From assembly GCA_003445855.1 (NCBI GenBank), contig DMCG01000174.1:1-18901 (forward strand): 18,901 nt of DNA. The letters are read 5' to 3'. The position numbers and the translations under genes were made by a program. Every line of letters starts with the position of its first letter. Within the stretch, counting starts at the first letter, position 1. The notes beneath the pieces were generated by a model, which worked only from the letters and a program-made list of their open reading frames with translations, did not search any database and had not been told where the DNA came from. This DNA comes from Spartobacteria bacterium (GTDB lineage Bacteria; Verrucomicrobiota; Verrucomicrobiia; Chthoniobacterales; UBA10450). This document shows positions 13,184-18,901 of this stretch, in pieces.

Positions 13184-14971
13184 ATGAATAAGCGGCACAC
13201 CAAAATCGAGGATTACGCATTTCTGAGCGATACGCAGACCAGCGCGCTGGTCAGCCGCGACGGATGTGTCGATTGGCTTTGCTTTCCGCGCTTTGATTCG
13301 CCGGCGTGCTTTGCCTCGTTGCTGGGCGAGGAAAAAAATGGCCGGTGGTTATTTTTTCCGAAGGAAAAGATCGACAAGACGCGGCGCCGATATCGCGGCG
13401 ACACGCTTATCCTCGAGACGGAAATTGAAACCAAAAGTGGCGCGGTGCGGTTGATCGATTTCATGCCGCCGCGGGGTGAGAATCCGGACATCATTCGCAT
13501 CATTGAAGGTTTGCGCGGCGAAGTGCAGATGCAGATGCAACTGATCATCCGGTTCGATTACGGTCATGTCGTTCCCTGGGTTCGAAAACGCCACGGCGGT
13601 CTCGAAGCGATCGCCGGTCCGGATGGATTGATCCTGCGGACGCCGATTGAAACGCGCGGCAAGGATTTAACTACGGTCGCAGAATTCTCCGTGGCGAAAG
13701 GCGATCGCGTGCCTTTTGTCCTCACTTGGTTTGCGTCGCACCTCGATCCTCCGAAAAAGGTGAATCCCGAGCACGCACTGCGCGATACGGAGAAATTTTG
13801 GAGCGAATGGGCGGGGCGTTGTCATCGGAAAACGCCGTGGGAAGACGCGATTGTGCGCTCATTGATCACGTTGAAAGGGCTGACCTATGCGCCGACTGGC
13901 GGAATCGTGGCCGCCGCCACGACTTCGCTGCCGGAAAAAATCGGCGGCGTGCGCAATTGGGATTATCGCTACTGCTGGCTGCGCGATGCGACGTTCCTGC
14001 TGCTCGGGTTTATGAGCGTCGGTTATATCGACGAAGCAAAATCGTGGCGCGAATGGCTCCTGCGCGCGATCGCCGGAAGCGCGTCGCAAATGCAGATCAT
14101 GTACGGCGTGCGCGGCGAACGGCGGCTCGAGGAATACGAGATCGATTGGTTATCCGGTTACGAAAATTCAAAACCGGTGCGGATCGGCAACGCCGCTTCC
14201 AAGCAGTTTCAGCTCGATGTTTATGGCGAAGTGTTGAACGCGATGCATGAAGCGCATCTTGCCGGAATCGAAACCGACGAGTCCGACTGGCGATTGCAAG
14301 TCGGTTTGATGAATTTTCTCGAATCAAATTGGAACAAACCCGACGAAGGAATTTGGGAAGTGCGCGGCGGCCGAAAAGATTTCACGCATTCGAAAATGAT
14401 GGCGTGGGTGGCTTTCGACCGCGCCGTCAAGCTGGTCGAGAAATGTGGCTGCGAAGCTGCGAACAACATCGAGCGCTGGCGAAAAATTCGCGATCAAATC
14501 CACCGGGAAGTCTGCGAGCGTGGATACAACGCCCAGAAAAAAGTGTTCACGCAGTTTTACGGATCGGATGCGCTGGATGCGAGTCTGCTCATGATGCCGT
14601 TGGTGGGTTTTCTGCCGGCGAGCGACGAGCGTGTGCGCAACACCATTGCCGCGATCGAACGGGACCTGACGGAGGATGGTTTCGTGCGTCGCTATCTGCC
14701 GCAGGAGGAACAAGTGGATGGGTTGCCCGGGACCGAAGGTGTTTTTTTGCCGTGCTCTTTTTGGCTGGCAGACTGTCTGCATCTGATCGGTCGCAAAAAA
14801 GATGCGAAAGCGCTTTTTGAGCGTCTGCTCGATTTGCGAAACGATCTCGGGCTGCTTTCGGAGGAATACGACCCGAAAGAAAAACGTCAGCTTGGAAATT
14901 TTCCGCAAGCTTTTTCGCACGTCGCGCTGGTGAACTCGGCCATGATCTTGGGGGCGAAAGGCGAGAAATAG
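13184..14971 (+). CDS. Glycoside hydrolase family 15 protein (glucoamylase/trehalase-like)
   Basis: 595 residues from ATG 13184 (MNKRHTKIEDYAFLSD...). The N-terminal beta-sandwich (LSDTQTSALVSRDGCVDWLCFPRFDSP) is followed by the (alpha/alpha)6 barrel with GVRNWDYRYCWLRDATF (256-271), EIDWLSGYENSKPVRIGN (319-336), GIWEVRGGRKDFTHSKMMAW (389-408), and the C-terminal LLSEEYDPKEKRQLGNFPQAFSH (557-579). By family analogy Glu392 would be the general acid and Glu560 the general base. Members hydrolyse alpha-linked glucosides such as trehalose or maltodextrins. No signal peptide, so cytoplasmic. The frame is open 39 codons upstream, overlapping the GNAT gene, but that part is not family-like. Confidence 0.95.
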   Translation: MNKRHTKIEDYAFLSDTQTSALVSRDGCVDWLCFPRFDSPACFASLLGEEKNGRWLFFPKEKIDKTRRRYRGDTLILETEIETKSGAVRLIDFMPPRGENPDIIRIIEGLRGEVQMQMQLIIRFDYGHVVPWVRKRHGGLEAIAGPDGLILRTPIETRGKDLTTVAEFSVAKGDRVPFVLTWFASHLDPPKKVNPEHALRDTEKFWSEWAGRCHRKTPWEDAIVRSLITLKGLTYAPTGGIVAAATTSLPEKIGGVRNWDYRYCWLRDATFLLLGFMSVGYIDEAKSWREWLLRAIAGSASQMQIMYGVRGERRLEEYEIDWLSGYENSKPVRIGNAASKQFQLDVYGEVLNAMHEAHLAGIETDESDWRLQVGLMNFLESNWNKPDEGIWEVRGGRKDFTHSKMMAWVAFDRAVKLVEKCGCEAANNIERWRKIRDQIHREVCERGYNAQKKVFTQFYGSDALDASLLMMPLVGFLPASDERVRNTIAAIERDLTEDGFVRRYLPQEEQVDGLPGTEGVFLPCSFWLADCLHLIGRKKDAKALFERLLDLRNDLGLLSEEYDPKEKRQLGNFPQAFSHVALVNSAMILGAKGEK

Positions 14972-14974
14972 TGG

Positions 14975-15058
14975 ATTGATTGACTCGCCTCCCACTCGTC
15001 AACGCTTCGCGCTGCCCGTCTACGTCGCTCGGCTCCTGTCGGCTCCGTTGTCGATCTT
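14975..15058 (+). repeat. 85-90 bp dispersed repeat, copy C, intergenic
   Basis: Third copy of the family, immediately after the GH15 stop. From 15017 to 15058 it differs from copy A at 2 of 42 positions; upstream it is 3 bases shorter than copy B. It ends in TTGTCGATCTT and is followed by TGGGTGACAG, a 10-mer that also precedes the hairpin at 2451. Confidence 0.9.
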
Positions 15059-15066
15059 GGGTGACA

Positions 15067-15115
15067 GTGGCATCGGCATCCTGCCGATGAAACACAAGCT
15101 GGAAGCCCGTGCCAC
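15067..15115 (-). repeat. 49 bp GTGGC...GCCAC hairpin repeat, intergenic
   Basis: Second copy of the element at 11265-11313, in opposite orientation. It has complementary ends (GTGGCA/TGCCAC), one perfect inner hairpin ATCGGC/GCCGAT, and one degraded inner hairpin (CACAAGC against GCCCGTG). It ends one base before the stop codon of the CNNM gene, and with copy C fills the 145 bp between two convergent genes; it may act as a terminator (inference). Confidence 0.85.
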
Positions 15116-15116
15116 G

Positions 15117-16076
15117 CTATGCTCGTGCTTCCGTGGACGAAACAAGGCGCCGAACCAGGTCCTCGATCGTGACGATGCCGCGTAGATTCCGTTCCCGATC
15201 CAACACCGCCGCCAAACCAAGTCGCGCCGCGCGCAAGCGTTGCACGATTTTATAAGCAGGCTCTTCTTCGTTCGTCGTGACGATGCGCCGCATGTAATGG
15301 CTCAGCGTTTTAACTCCGTTTTTCTCAAGCAGAATGTCGAGCACGTTGATCAATCCGCTCGGCTGACCTTCCGGCGTAATGACGGGCAGACGATCGAGAC
15401 CGGAAGAAACGCCGAGCGCGACCGCTCCATCGATGGAGGTATCGGGTTTTACGGCGACCACTTTCGGCAAAGGCACCATTACATCGCGCACTTTCACGCT
15501 CCGGAAATCGAACACATTGTGAATCATGGCGCGCTCGGTGGCGGTGAGAGACCCTTCGCGTTCGCTCTGCGTGGTGATTTGCTTCAACTCTTCGCGCGCG
15601 GCAAAAAGTCGGCCCTTTTCCGCGCGTCGCGGCAACAGAATCCGGCCCAATCGTGCGCCGAGTTCGAGCAGAGGCCAAAGCAGGGTCGAAACTATTTCCA
15701 GGATACCGGCCAGCCGAGCTAGTGCGCGGAATGGAAATCGTCGAAAGAGCGATTTCGGCAGAACAGCCAGCACGAACAGATAGATCGGCAATGCGATCAG
15801 CAACGCGATGAAAAATCCAGCAAAGTGGAACGAGCGCACCAATTGCCGCGTCAGCAGCAGCAGTCCCGAAATGTCGGCTGCGTTCGTGAAAATCAGAACC
15901 GTGACGAGCAATCGTTCCGGGTTTTTCAGCAATCGATCCAGGCGGATCGCTGCTGGCACACGGCGCTTCACGTTTTGGCGCAGCCGCACAGGATCGATCG
16001 AAAGCAAGCCACTTTCAATTCCGTTGAAGAAAAACGAAACGATCCAGCAGCAGATAATGACAAACGCGATCGTCAT
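15117..16076 (-). CDS. CNNM/CBS-domain membrane protein (short HlyC/CorC-like)
   Basis: 319 residues. An N-terminal DUF21/CNNM domain with about four membrane segments (MTIAFVIICCWIVSFFFNGIESGLLSI, LLVTVLIFTNAADISGLLLL, FFIALLIALPIYLFVLAVLPKSLF) is followed by two CBS domains (VRDVMVPLPKVVAVKPDTSIDGAV and IVTIEDLVRRLV). It lacks the C-terminal CorC/HlyC transporter-associated domain of its neighbour. Such proteins are linked to Mg2+ or cation transport. The start ATG overlaps the stop of the upstream CNNM gene (ATGA), so the pair is probably a hetero-oligomeric unit. Confidence 0.9.
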   Translation of the reverse strand: MTIAFVIICCWIVSFFFNGIESGLLSIDPVRLRQNVKRRVPAAIRLDRLLKNPERLLVTVLIFTNAADISGLLLLTRQLVRSFHFAGFFIALLIALPIYLFVLAVLPKSLFRRFPFRALARLAGILEIVSTLLWPLLELGARLGRILLPRRAEKGRLFAAREELKQITTQSEREGSLTATERAMIHNVFDFRSVKVRDVMVPLPKVVAVKPDTSIDGAVALGVSSGLDRLPVITPEGQPSGLINVLDILLEKNGVKTLSHYMRRIVTTNEEEPAYKIVQRLRAARLGLAAVLDRERNLRGIVTIEDLVRRLVSSTEARA

Positions 16077-17365
16077 GTTGCAGCGCTGCCGTTGCCGGAG
16101 GCCTCGTCCGGTTCGCCGAGCACGGTTGTCTTTTCCAGCAGGACTTCTTCGATCCGTTTGCGTCCGGCGCGCCGCACGGTGATGGCCAGGCGTGGAATTT
16201 CGAGTTGCGTGCCCGAGGGCGGCAAATAACCGAGCCGATTGAAGACGAAGCCGCCAATCGTGTCGATTCCTTCCGCCTCAATTTCGAACCCGAGATGTTC
16301 GCTCAGATCGTCGAGGCGCGCGTTTCCGCTGACGAGAAATTTTCCGTCCTCCATCGGCTCGATGTAAAGATCGACATCTCCGCGCGGGACCGCGTCGCTG
16401 AGGATTTCTTCGACGATATCGGACAGGGTGATGATGCCTTCGGTCCCGCCAAATTCATCGACGACGATGGCCAGCCCCTGGGCGTGGGTGAGGAAGAGCT
16501 TGAGCAATTCAAGCGCCCGCATCGTCTCCGACACAAATGATGGCAGGATTAATCGCTCGGTGTAATGCTCCGACGGATCGAGCAGGAACAATTTCACATC
16601 GATGATTCCGAGAACTTGATCGGGTGTGTTCACGTAGACCGGCACGCGGCGATGACGTTTCTCTTTCAGGCGTGCGATCGCTTCCTCGTTCGTCAAATCG
16701 TCCGGCAATGCGAAAGTATCGACGCGCGGGGTCATGCAATCCTTCGCCGTTTTATCGCCAAGTTTAATGATCTCCTGGATCATCTCGGCTTCCGCTTCGT
16801 GCAGCGCACCTTCTTCTTCGCCGATTTCAACCAGCGTCTCCAACTCCTCGTCGCTTAACCGCGGACGCGTGCGCAAATGCAACGGAGTGAAAAGATCGAC
16901 AATCGCCGTGCTGGCGCTCTCGAGCGCATGACCGACGCGATCGAGCAGTGGCATTGACACCTTCAAGGTGAAAGCGCCGATGGCCGAAAGCCGATAAGGA
17001 GCGGAAAGGGCGAGCAGTTTTGGAATTAAATCGCAAAGCAGCACGACAATCGTGAAGATCACGATCGCGGCCAGCCACTGCGGAATCCGCGTTGCGAATG
17101 GGCCTTCCCATAAAAGAAAAAGACAAAGCACTACCAGCGGCACTTTCACGAGGCCGTCGCCGAGCAGCAGCACGTTCAAAATGCGGCGCGGATTTTCCCG
17201 AAAGCGCTGAACGAATTTTGTGAGGGCGGGGTGGTGCTCTTCCAAACGGCGCAACTGGTGCGACTTGAGTGAGAAGAGCGCCGTTTCCAGTCCGGAGAAG
17301 AGGGCGGAGCAAAAAATCAAGACTGCGATGGCAGCGAGAAGAATAATGAGTCCCGCCAGCGTCAT
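16073..17365 (-). CDS. CNNM/CorC-HlyC family membrane protein with CBS pair
   Basis: 430 residues from ATG 17365 (TTG 17380 would add 5). DUF21/CNNM membrane domain (LIILLAAIAVLIFCSALFSGLETALFSL, then VLLLGDGLVKVPLVVLCLFLLW and WLAAIVIFTIVVLLCDLIPKLLAL), an acidic linker (EELETLVEIGEEEGALHEAEAEMI), a CBS pair (DCMTPRVDTFALPDD; GLAIVVDEFGGTEGIITLSDIVEEIL), and a C-terminal CorC/HlyC domain (VSGNARLDDLSEHLGFEI...TIGGFVFNRLGYLPPSGT). Proposed role: divalent cation (Mg2+/Co2+) efflux or resistance; older annotations say hemolysin. First gene of a two-gene operon. Confidence 0.93.
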   Translation of the reverse strand: MTLAGLIILLAAIAVLIFCSALFSGLETALFSLKSHQLRRLEEHHPALTKFVQRFRENPRRILNVLLLGDGLVKVPLVVLCLFLLWEGPFATRIPQWLAAIVIFTIVVLLCDLIPKLLALSAPYRLSAIGAFTLKVSMPLLDRVGHALESASTAIVDLFTPLHLRTRPRLSDEELETLVEIGEEEGALHEAEAEMIQEIIKLGDKTAKDCMTPRVDTFALPDDLTNEEAIARLKEKRHRRVPVYVNTPDQVLGIIDVKLFLLDPSEHYTERLILPSFVSETMRALELLKLFLTHAQGLAIVVDEFGGTEGIITLSDIVEEILSDAVPRGDVDLYIEPMEDGKFLVSGNARLDDLSEHLGFEIEAEGIDTIGGFVFNRLGYLPPSGTQLEIPRLAITVRRAGRKRIEEVLLEKTTVLGEPDEASGNGSAAT

Positions 17366-17463
17366 TCTTCGCTGCGGCAACGGTCGCGTAAGATGTTGCC
17401 CTCCGGAAAAGTGAAGCGTGCGGGTTTGCCCATCATCGGAGCTGCGGTCAAGTTAAGCCCTTC

Positions 17464-17955
17464 ATGAGCAAAGGCGAGAGGATTTCGCGGCTGGTCACCG
17501 AACTGGTGGGCGAAGATATTGAACCAACAAAGATCGACATCGCGCGCCATCCCTATTACCGCGCCTATTTCCAGTGCTGGAACGAGCAGCGCTACTACGA
17601 AGCGCACGACGTGCTCGAGCAGCTTTGGTTAAACACCGATACGGATGACGACAATTTTTTCAAAGGTTTAATCCAGGTTGCGGGCGCATTTGTGCATCTC
17701 CAGAAAAATTTCGAACATCCGACACATGCGAAACACAGCCGCCGATTGAAACCCGCGGTACGACTCTTCTTGCTCGCGGAAAAAAACCTCGCGCCATATT
17801 CGCCGGTTCGTCACGCGCTCGATGTCGCCGCGCTTCTCGATCTTGTGCGAGATGAGCGCGAGAAAATCACACGATCGGATTTTCAGAAAAATCCGTGGTC
17901 GCCCGAGACGGCGCCGCGTTTGGAATTGAACCCGCGCTCCGGCCAAATCTCGTAA
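17464..17955 (+). CDS. DUF309 domain protein
   Basis: 163 residues. The core matches DUF309: HPYYRAYFQCWNEQRYYEAHDVLEQLWL, FFKGLIQVAGAFVHLQKNFEHP and RRLKPAVRLFLLAEKNLAPY, an alpha-helical domain of unknown function with conserved E-A-H-D. The C-terminal ~25 residues (NPWSPETAPRLELNPRSGQIS) are outside the domain. The stop codon TAA (17953-17955) lies inside the palindromic repeat at 17952-18001, so the repeat may have truncated or replaced the original C-terminus. The ATG at 17464 overlaps the end of a tiny upstream frame (17393-17467) that I do not regard as a gene. Confidence 0.85.
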   Translation: MSKGERISRLVTELVGEDIEPTKIDIARHPYYRAYFQCWNEQRYYEAHDVLEQLWLNTDTDDDNFFKGLIQVAGAFVHLQKNFEHPTHAKHSRRLKPAVRLFLLAEKNLAPYSPVRHALDVAALLDLVRDEREKITRSDFQKNPWSPETAPRLELNPRSGQIS

Positions 17956-18001
17956 CACAGCCTTCCAGGCTGTAAAAGAACAGGCAAGATGCCTGTGTTA
18001 C
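17952..18001. repeat. GTAACACAG...CTGTGTTAC double-hairpin repeat
   Basis: 50 bp with perfect 9 bp complementary ends, and inner hairpins CAGCC/GGCTG (loop TTCCA) and AGGCA/TGCCT (loop AGA). It shares ends with the thrS insertion. It sits between two convergent genes (DUF309 and the TauE/SafE exporter), only 3 bp before the latter's stop, and may terminate transcription from both sides (inference). Confidence 0.88.
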
Positions 18002-18004
18002 GTG

Positions 18005-18742
18005 TCATTTTGTGAAAAGCAACTTCAGTCCGGCGATGACCAGTACTGTGGCCAGCAAGATCGAGATGGTGCGGATGGGAAAATGGCGGCTGCCCAGATG
18101 AGAACCGAGGGTGCCGCCAATCACGGCCGCTGTTGCCAGGACGAAGCCGAGCGACGGAATAGAATGACTCGCGGTAAAATACCCGACCAGCCCGGCGATT
18201 GAGTTCACCAGGATAAACAACGCCGAAACCGCGGCGGCCTGGCGGATGTGAGCCCAACGGAAGAACAGCAGAAGCGGAGTAAGAAATATTCCTCCGCCGG
18301 TGCCGGTGAGGCCCGATAGAAATCCGATGCCTGCTCCAACTCCGATCGCTGTCGGACGAGACGGAGAGACAACTTCCGGCGGGTCGCCGCGCCGAAAAAT
18401 CAAGCGCCCGGCCGAGAAGAGCAGCACCAGGCCAATCAGGATTCTCAAAACCGAAGCCGACGGTTGCAGATAACCGCCGAGGTACGCCGCCGGGATCGAA
18501 AGCAGCGCGAATGGCCAGAATAATCGCCACGCAAAATGTCCCGCGCTCCAAAATTGGAACGCGCCGATGAAAGCGACCAGAATGTTGAGCACCAAAGCAG
18601 TCGGTCTAATGACCGTGGGGGCAAGTCCCCACAATGTCATTATTGCGATGTAACCCGAGGCGCCGGCGTGACCCACGGACGAGTAGAGAAAGGCAATGAC
18701 GCCGACAGCTATTAAGAGGGAAACGAGCTGCGTATAGTCCAT
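18005..18742 (-). CDS. TauE/SafE family sulfite/sulfonate exporter-like protein
   Basis: 245 residues from ATG 18742 (another ATG at 18760, six codons up, borders the repeat). Eight or so membrane segments with the family's duplicated layout: IAFLYSSVGHAGASGYIAIMTLWG, LRILIGLVLLFSAGRLIF, then a central GVGAGIGFLSGLTGTGGGIFLTPLLLF, VSALFILVNSIAGLVGYF and LGSHLGSRHFPIRTISILLATVLVIAGL. Members export sulfite or organosulfur anions; the actual substrate is unknown. Convergent with DUF309. Confidence 0.92.
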   Translation of the reverse strand: MDYTQLVSLLIAVGVIAFLYSSVGHAGASGYIAIMTLWGLAPTVIRPTALVLNILVAFIGAFQFWSAGHFAWRLFWPFALLSIPAAYLGGYLQPSASVLRILIGLVLLFSAGRLIFRRGDPPEVVSPSRPTAIGVGAGIGFLSGLTGTGGGIFLTPLLLFFRWAHIRQAAAVSALFILVNSIAGLVGYFTASHSIPSLGFVLATAAVIGGTLGSHLGSRHFPIRTISILLATVLVIAGLKLLFTK

Positions 18743-18760
18743 TTGTTCGAAGCATAGCAT

Positions 18761-18811
18761 GTAGCCACCGGCCTGTGGCCGGTTCCAAACGCGCCACAGG
18801 TGCGTGGCTAC
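18761..18811. repeat. GTAGCCAC...GTGGCTAC hairpin repeat upstream of TauE/SafE gene
   Basis: 51 bp with perfect 8 bp complementary ends (18761-18768 and 18804-18811) and a perfect inner hairpin ACCGGCC/GGCCGGT (18767-18783, loop TGT); the second inner hairpin is weak. It occupies the divergent gap, so promoters of both flanking genes would be in or next to it. Confidence 0.85.
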
Positions 18812-18901
18812 AAGTCACTTCCGCTTTTTGTTTCTCGGGCTAATGTGTTTGGTGACGCCGACTCAACTCGCTGCCGAAGTTTCACCGGCACACGCGGAGC
18901 A
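18804..18901 (+). CDS. Start of a probable secreted protein (3'-partial)
   Basis: A frame open to the window end encodes HFRFLFLGLMCLVTPTQLAAEVSPAHAE, which has the basic, hydrophobic and small-residue regions of a signal peptide with likely cleavage after QLAA. Possible starts are GTG 18804 (inside the preceding repeat), TTG 18828 and ATG 18843; with GTG the n-region MATSHFR is the most typical. The product cannot be named from 33 codons. Confidence 0.5.
   Translation, partial: MATSHFRFLFLGLMCLVTPTQLAAEVSPAHAE

Noticed and set aside
17393..17467. 24-codon frame (MLPSGKVKRAGLPIIGAAVK...) overlapping the DUF309 start by ATGA
   Set aside because: Too short to judge, no family recognised, and the coupling could be chance; a leader peptide remains possible but unsupported.
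18606..18628. Palindrome GTGGGG...CCCCAC inside the TauE/SafE gene, resembling a repeat
   Set aside because: The residues it encodes (MTLWGLAPTVIRPTALVLN region) fit the conserved family sequence, so it is most likely native coding sequence, not an insertion.
1..18901. CRISPR array, tRNA, rRNA, riboswitch, prophage or insertion sequence
   Set aside because: No regularly spaced direct repeats, no cloverleaf or rRNA-like sequence, no transposase or integrase coding region was recognised; the repeats present are dispersed hairpins, not an array.

Overview
The window looks like a gene-dense chromosomal segment from a free-living Gram-negative bacterium, most likely a soil Verrucomicrobiota of the Chthoniobacterales/Spartobacteria type. 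I judge this from protein style (a ThrRS without TGS domain, an OmpA-type outer-membrane protein, signal peptides) and from the many dispersed palindromic repeats; no rRNA or other phylogenetic marker is present, so it is an inference. All strongly supported genes are housekeeping or metabolic. I see no tRNA, rRNA, CRISPR array, transposase, integrase or phage gene, and no gene-free stretch longer than about 250 bases.

Layout. (1) 1-3986, plus strand: the 5-oxoprolinase genes pxpB (its 5' end lies outside the window), pxpC and pxpA, joined by 4-base start/stop overlaps, then an APC-family amino-acid permease. Together they suggest uptake and hydrolysis of 5-oxoproline or related amino acids. 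(2) 4006-6742: recQ (minus), a 63-residue DUF3008 protein (plus, GTG start) and an OmpA-like envelope protein (minus). (3) 6832-9662: thrS (minus) and a divergent exported protein-L-isoaspartate methyltransferase (plus). (4) 9678-10846, minus: an exported protein of unknown function, a possible 58-residue ORF and a small nucleotidyltransferase. (5) 10858-14971, plus: an ArnT/PMT-type membrane glycosyltransferase, a GNAT acetyltransferase and a GH15 glycosidase. (6) 15117-17365, minus: two overlapping CNNM/CBS (CorC/HlyC-type) membrane proteins. (7) 17464 to the end: a DUF309 protein, a TauE/SafE exporter (minus), and the first codons of a probable secreted protein running off the window.

The notable layer is a dense set of short dispersed repeats (33-108 bp) in several families. 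Many have the same design: complementary ends such as GTAG...CTAC, GTAAC...GTTAC or GTGGC...GCCAC, enclosing one or two smaller hairpins. At least seven lie inside open reading frames and leave the frame open: one in thrS (exactly 36 codons, just before the zinc-binding Cys), one making the N-terminal extension of pxpA, one making the N-terminus of the permease, and four in the glycosyltransferase. Others fill the gaps between genes, provide the stop codon of the DUF309 gene and possibly the start codon of the last gene, and keep an open frame upstream of pcm. This resembles the protein-inserted Rickettsia palindromic elements (RPEs), but the sequences are different; I know of no description of these elements, and that needs a search.

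A second layer is word bias. TTGTCGATCTT (either strand) occurs exactly 11 times and the palindrome GCGATCGC 12 times, both far more often than base composition predicts. One end of the 85-90 bp repeat family carries the former word.
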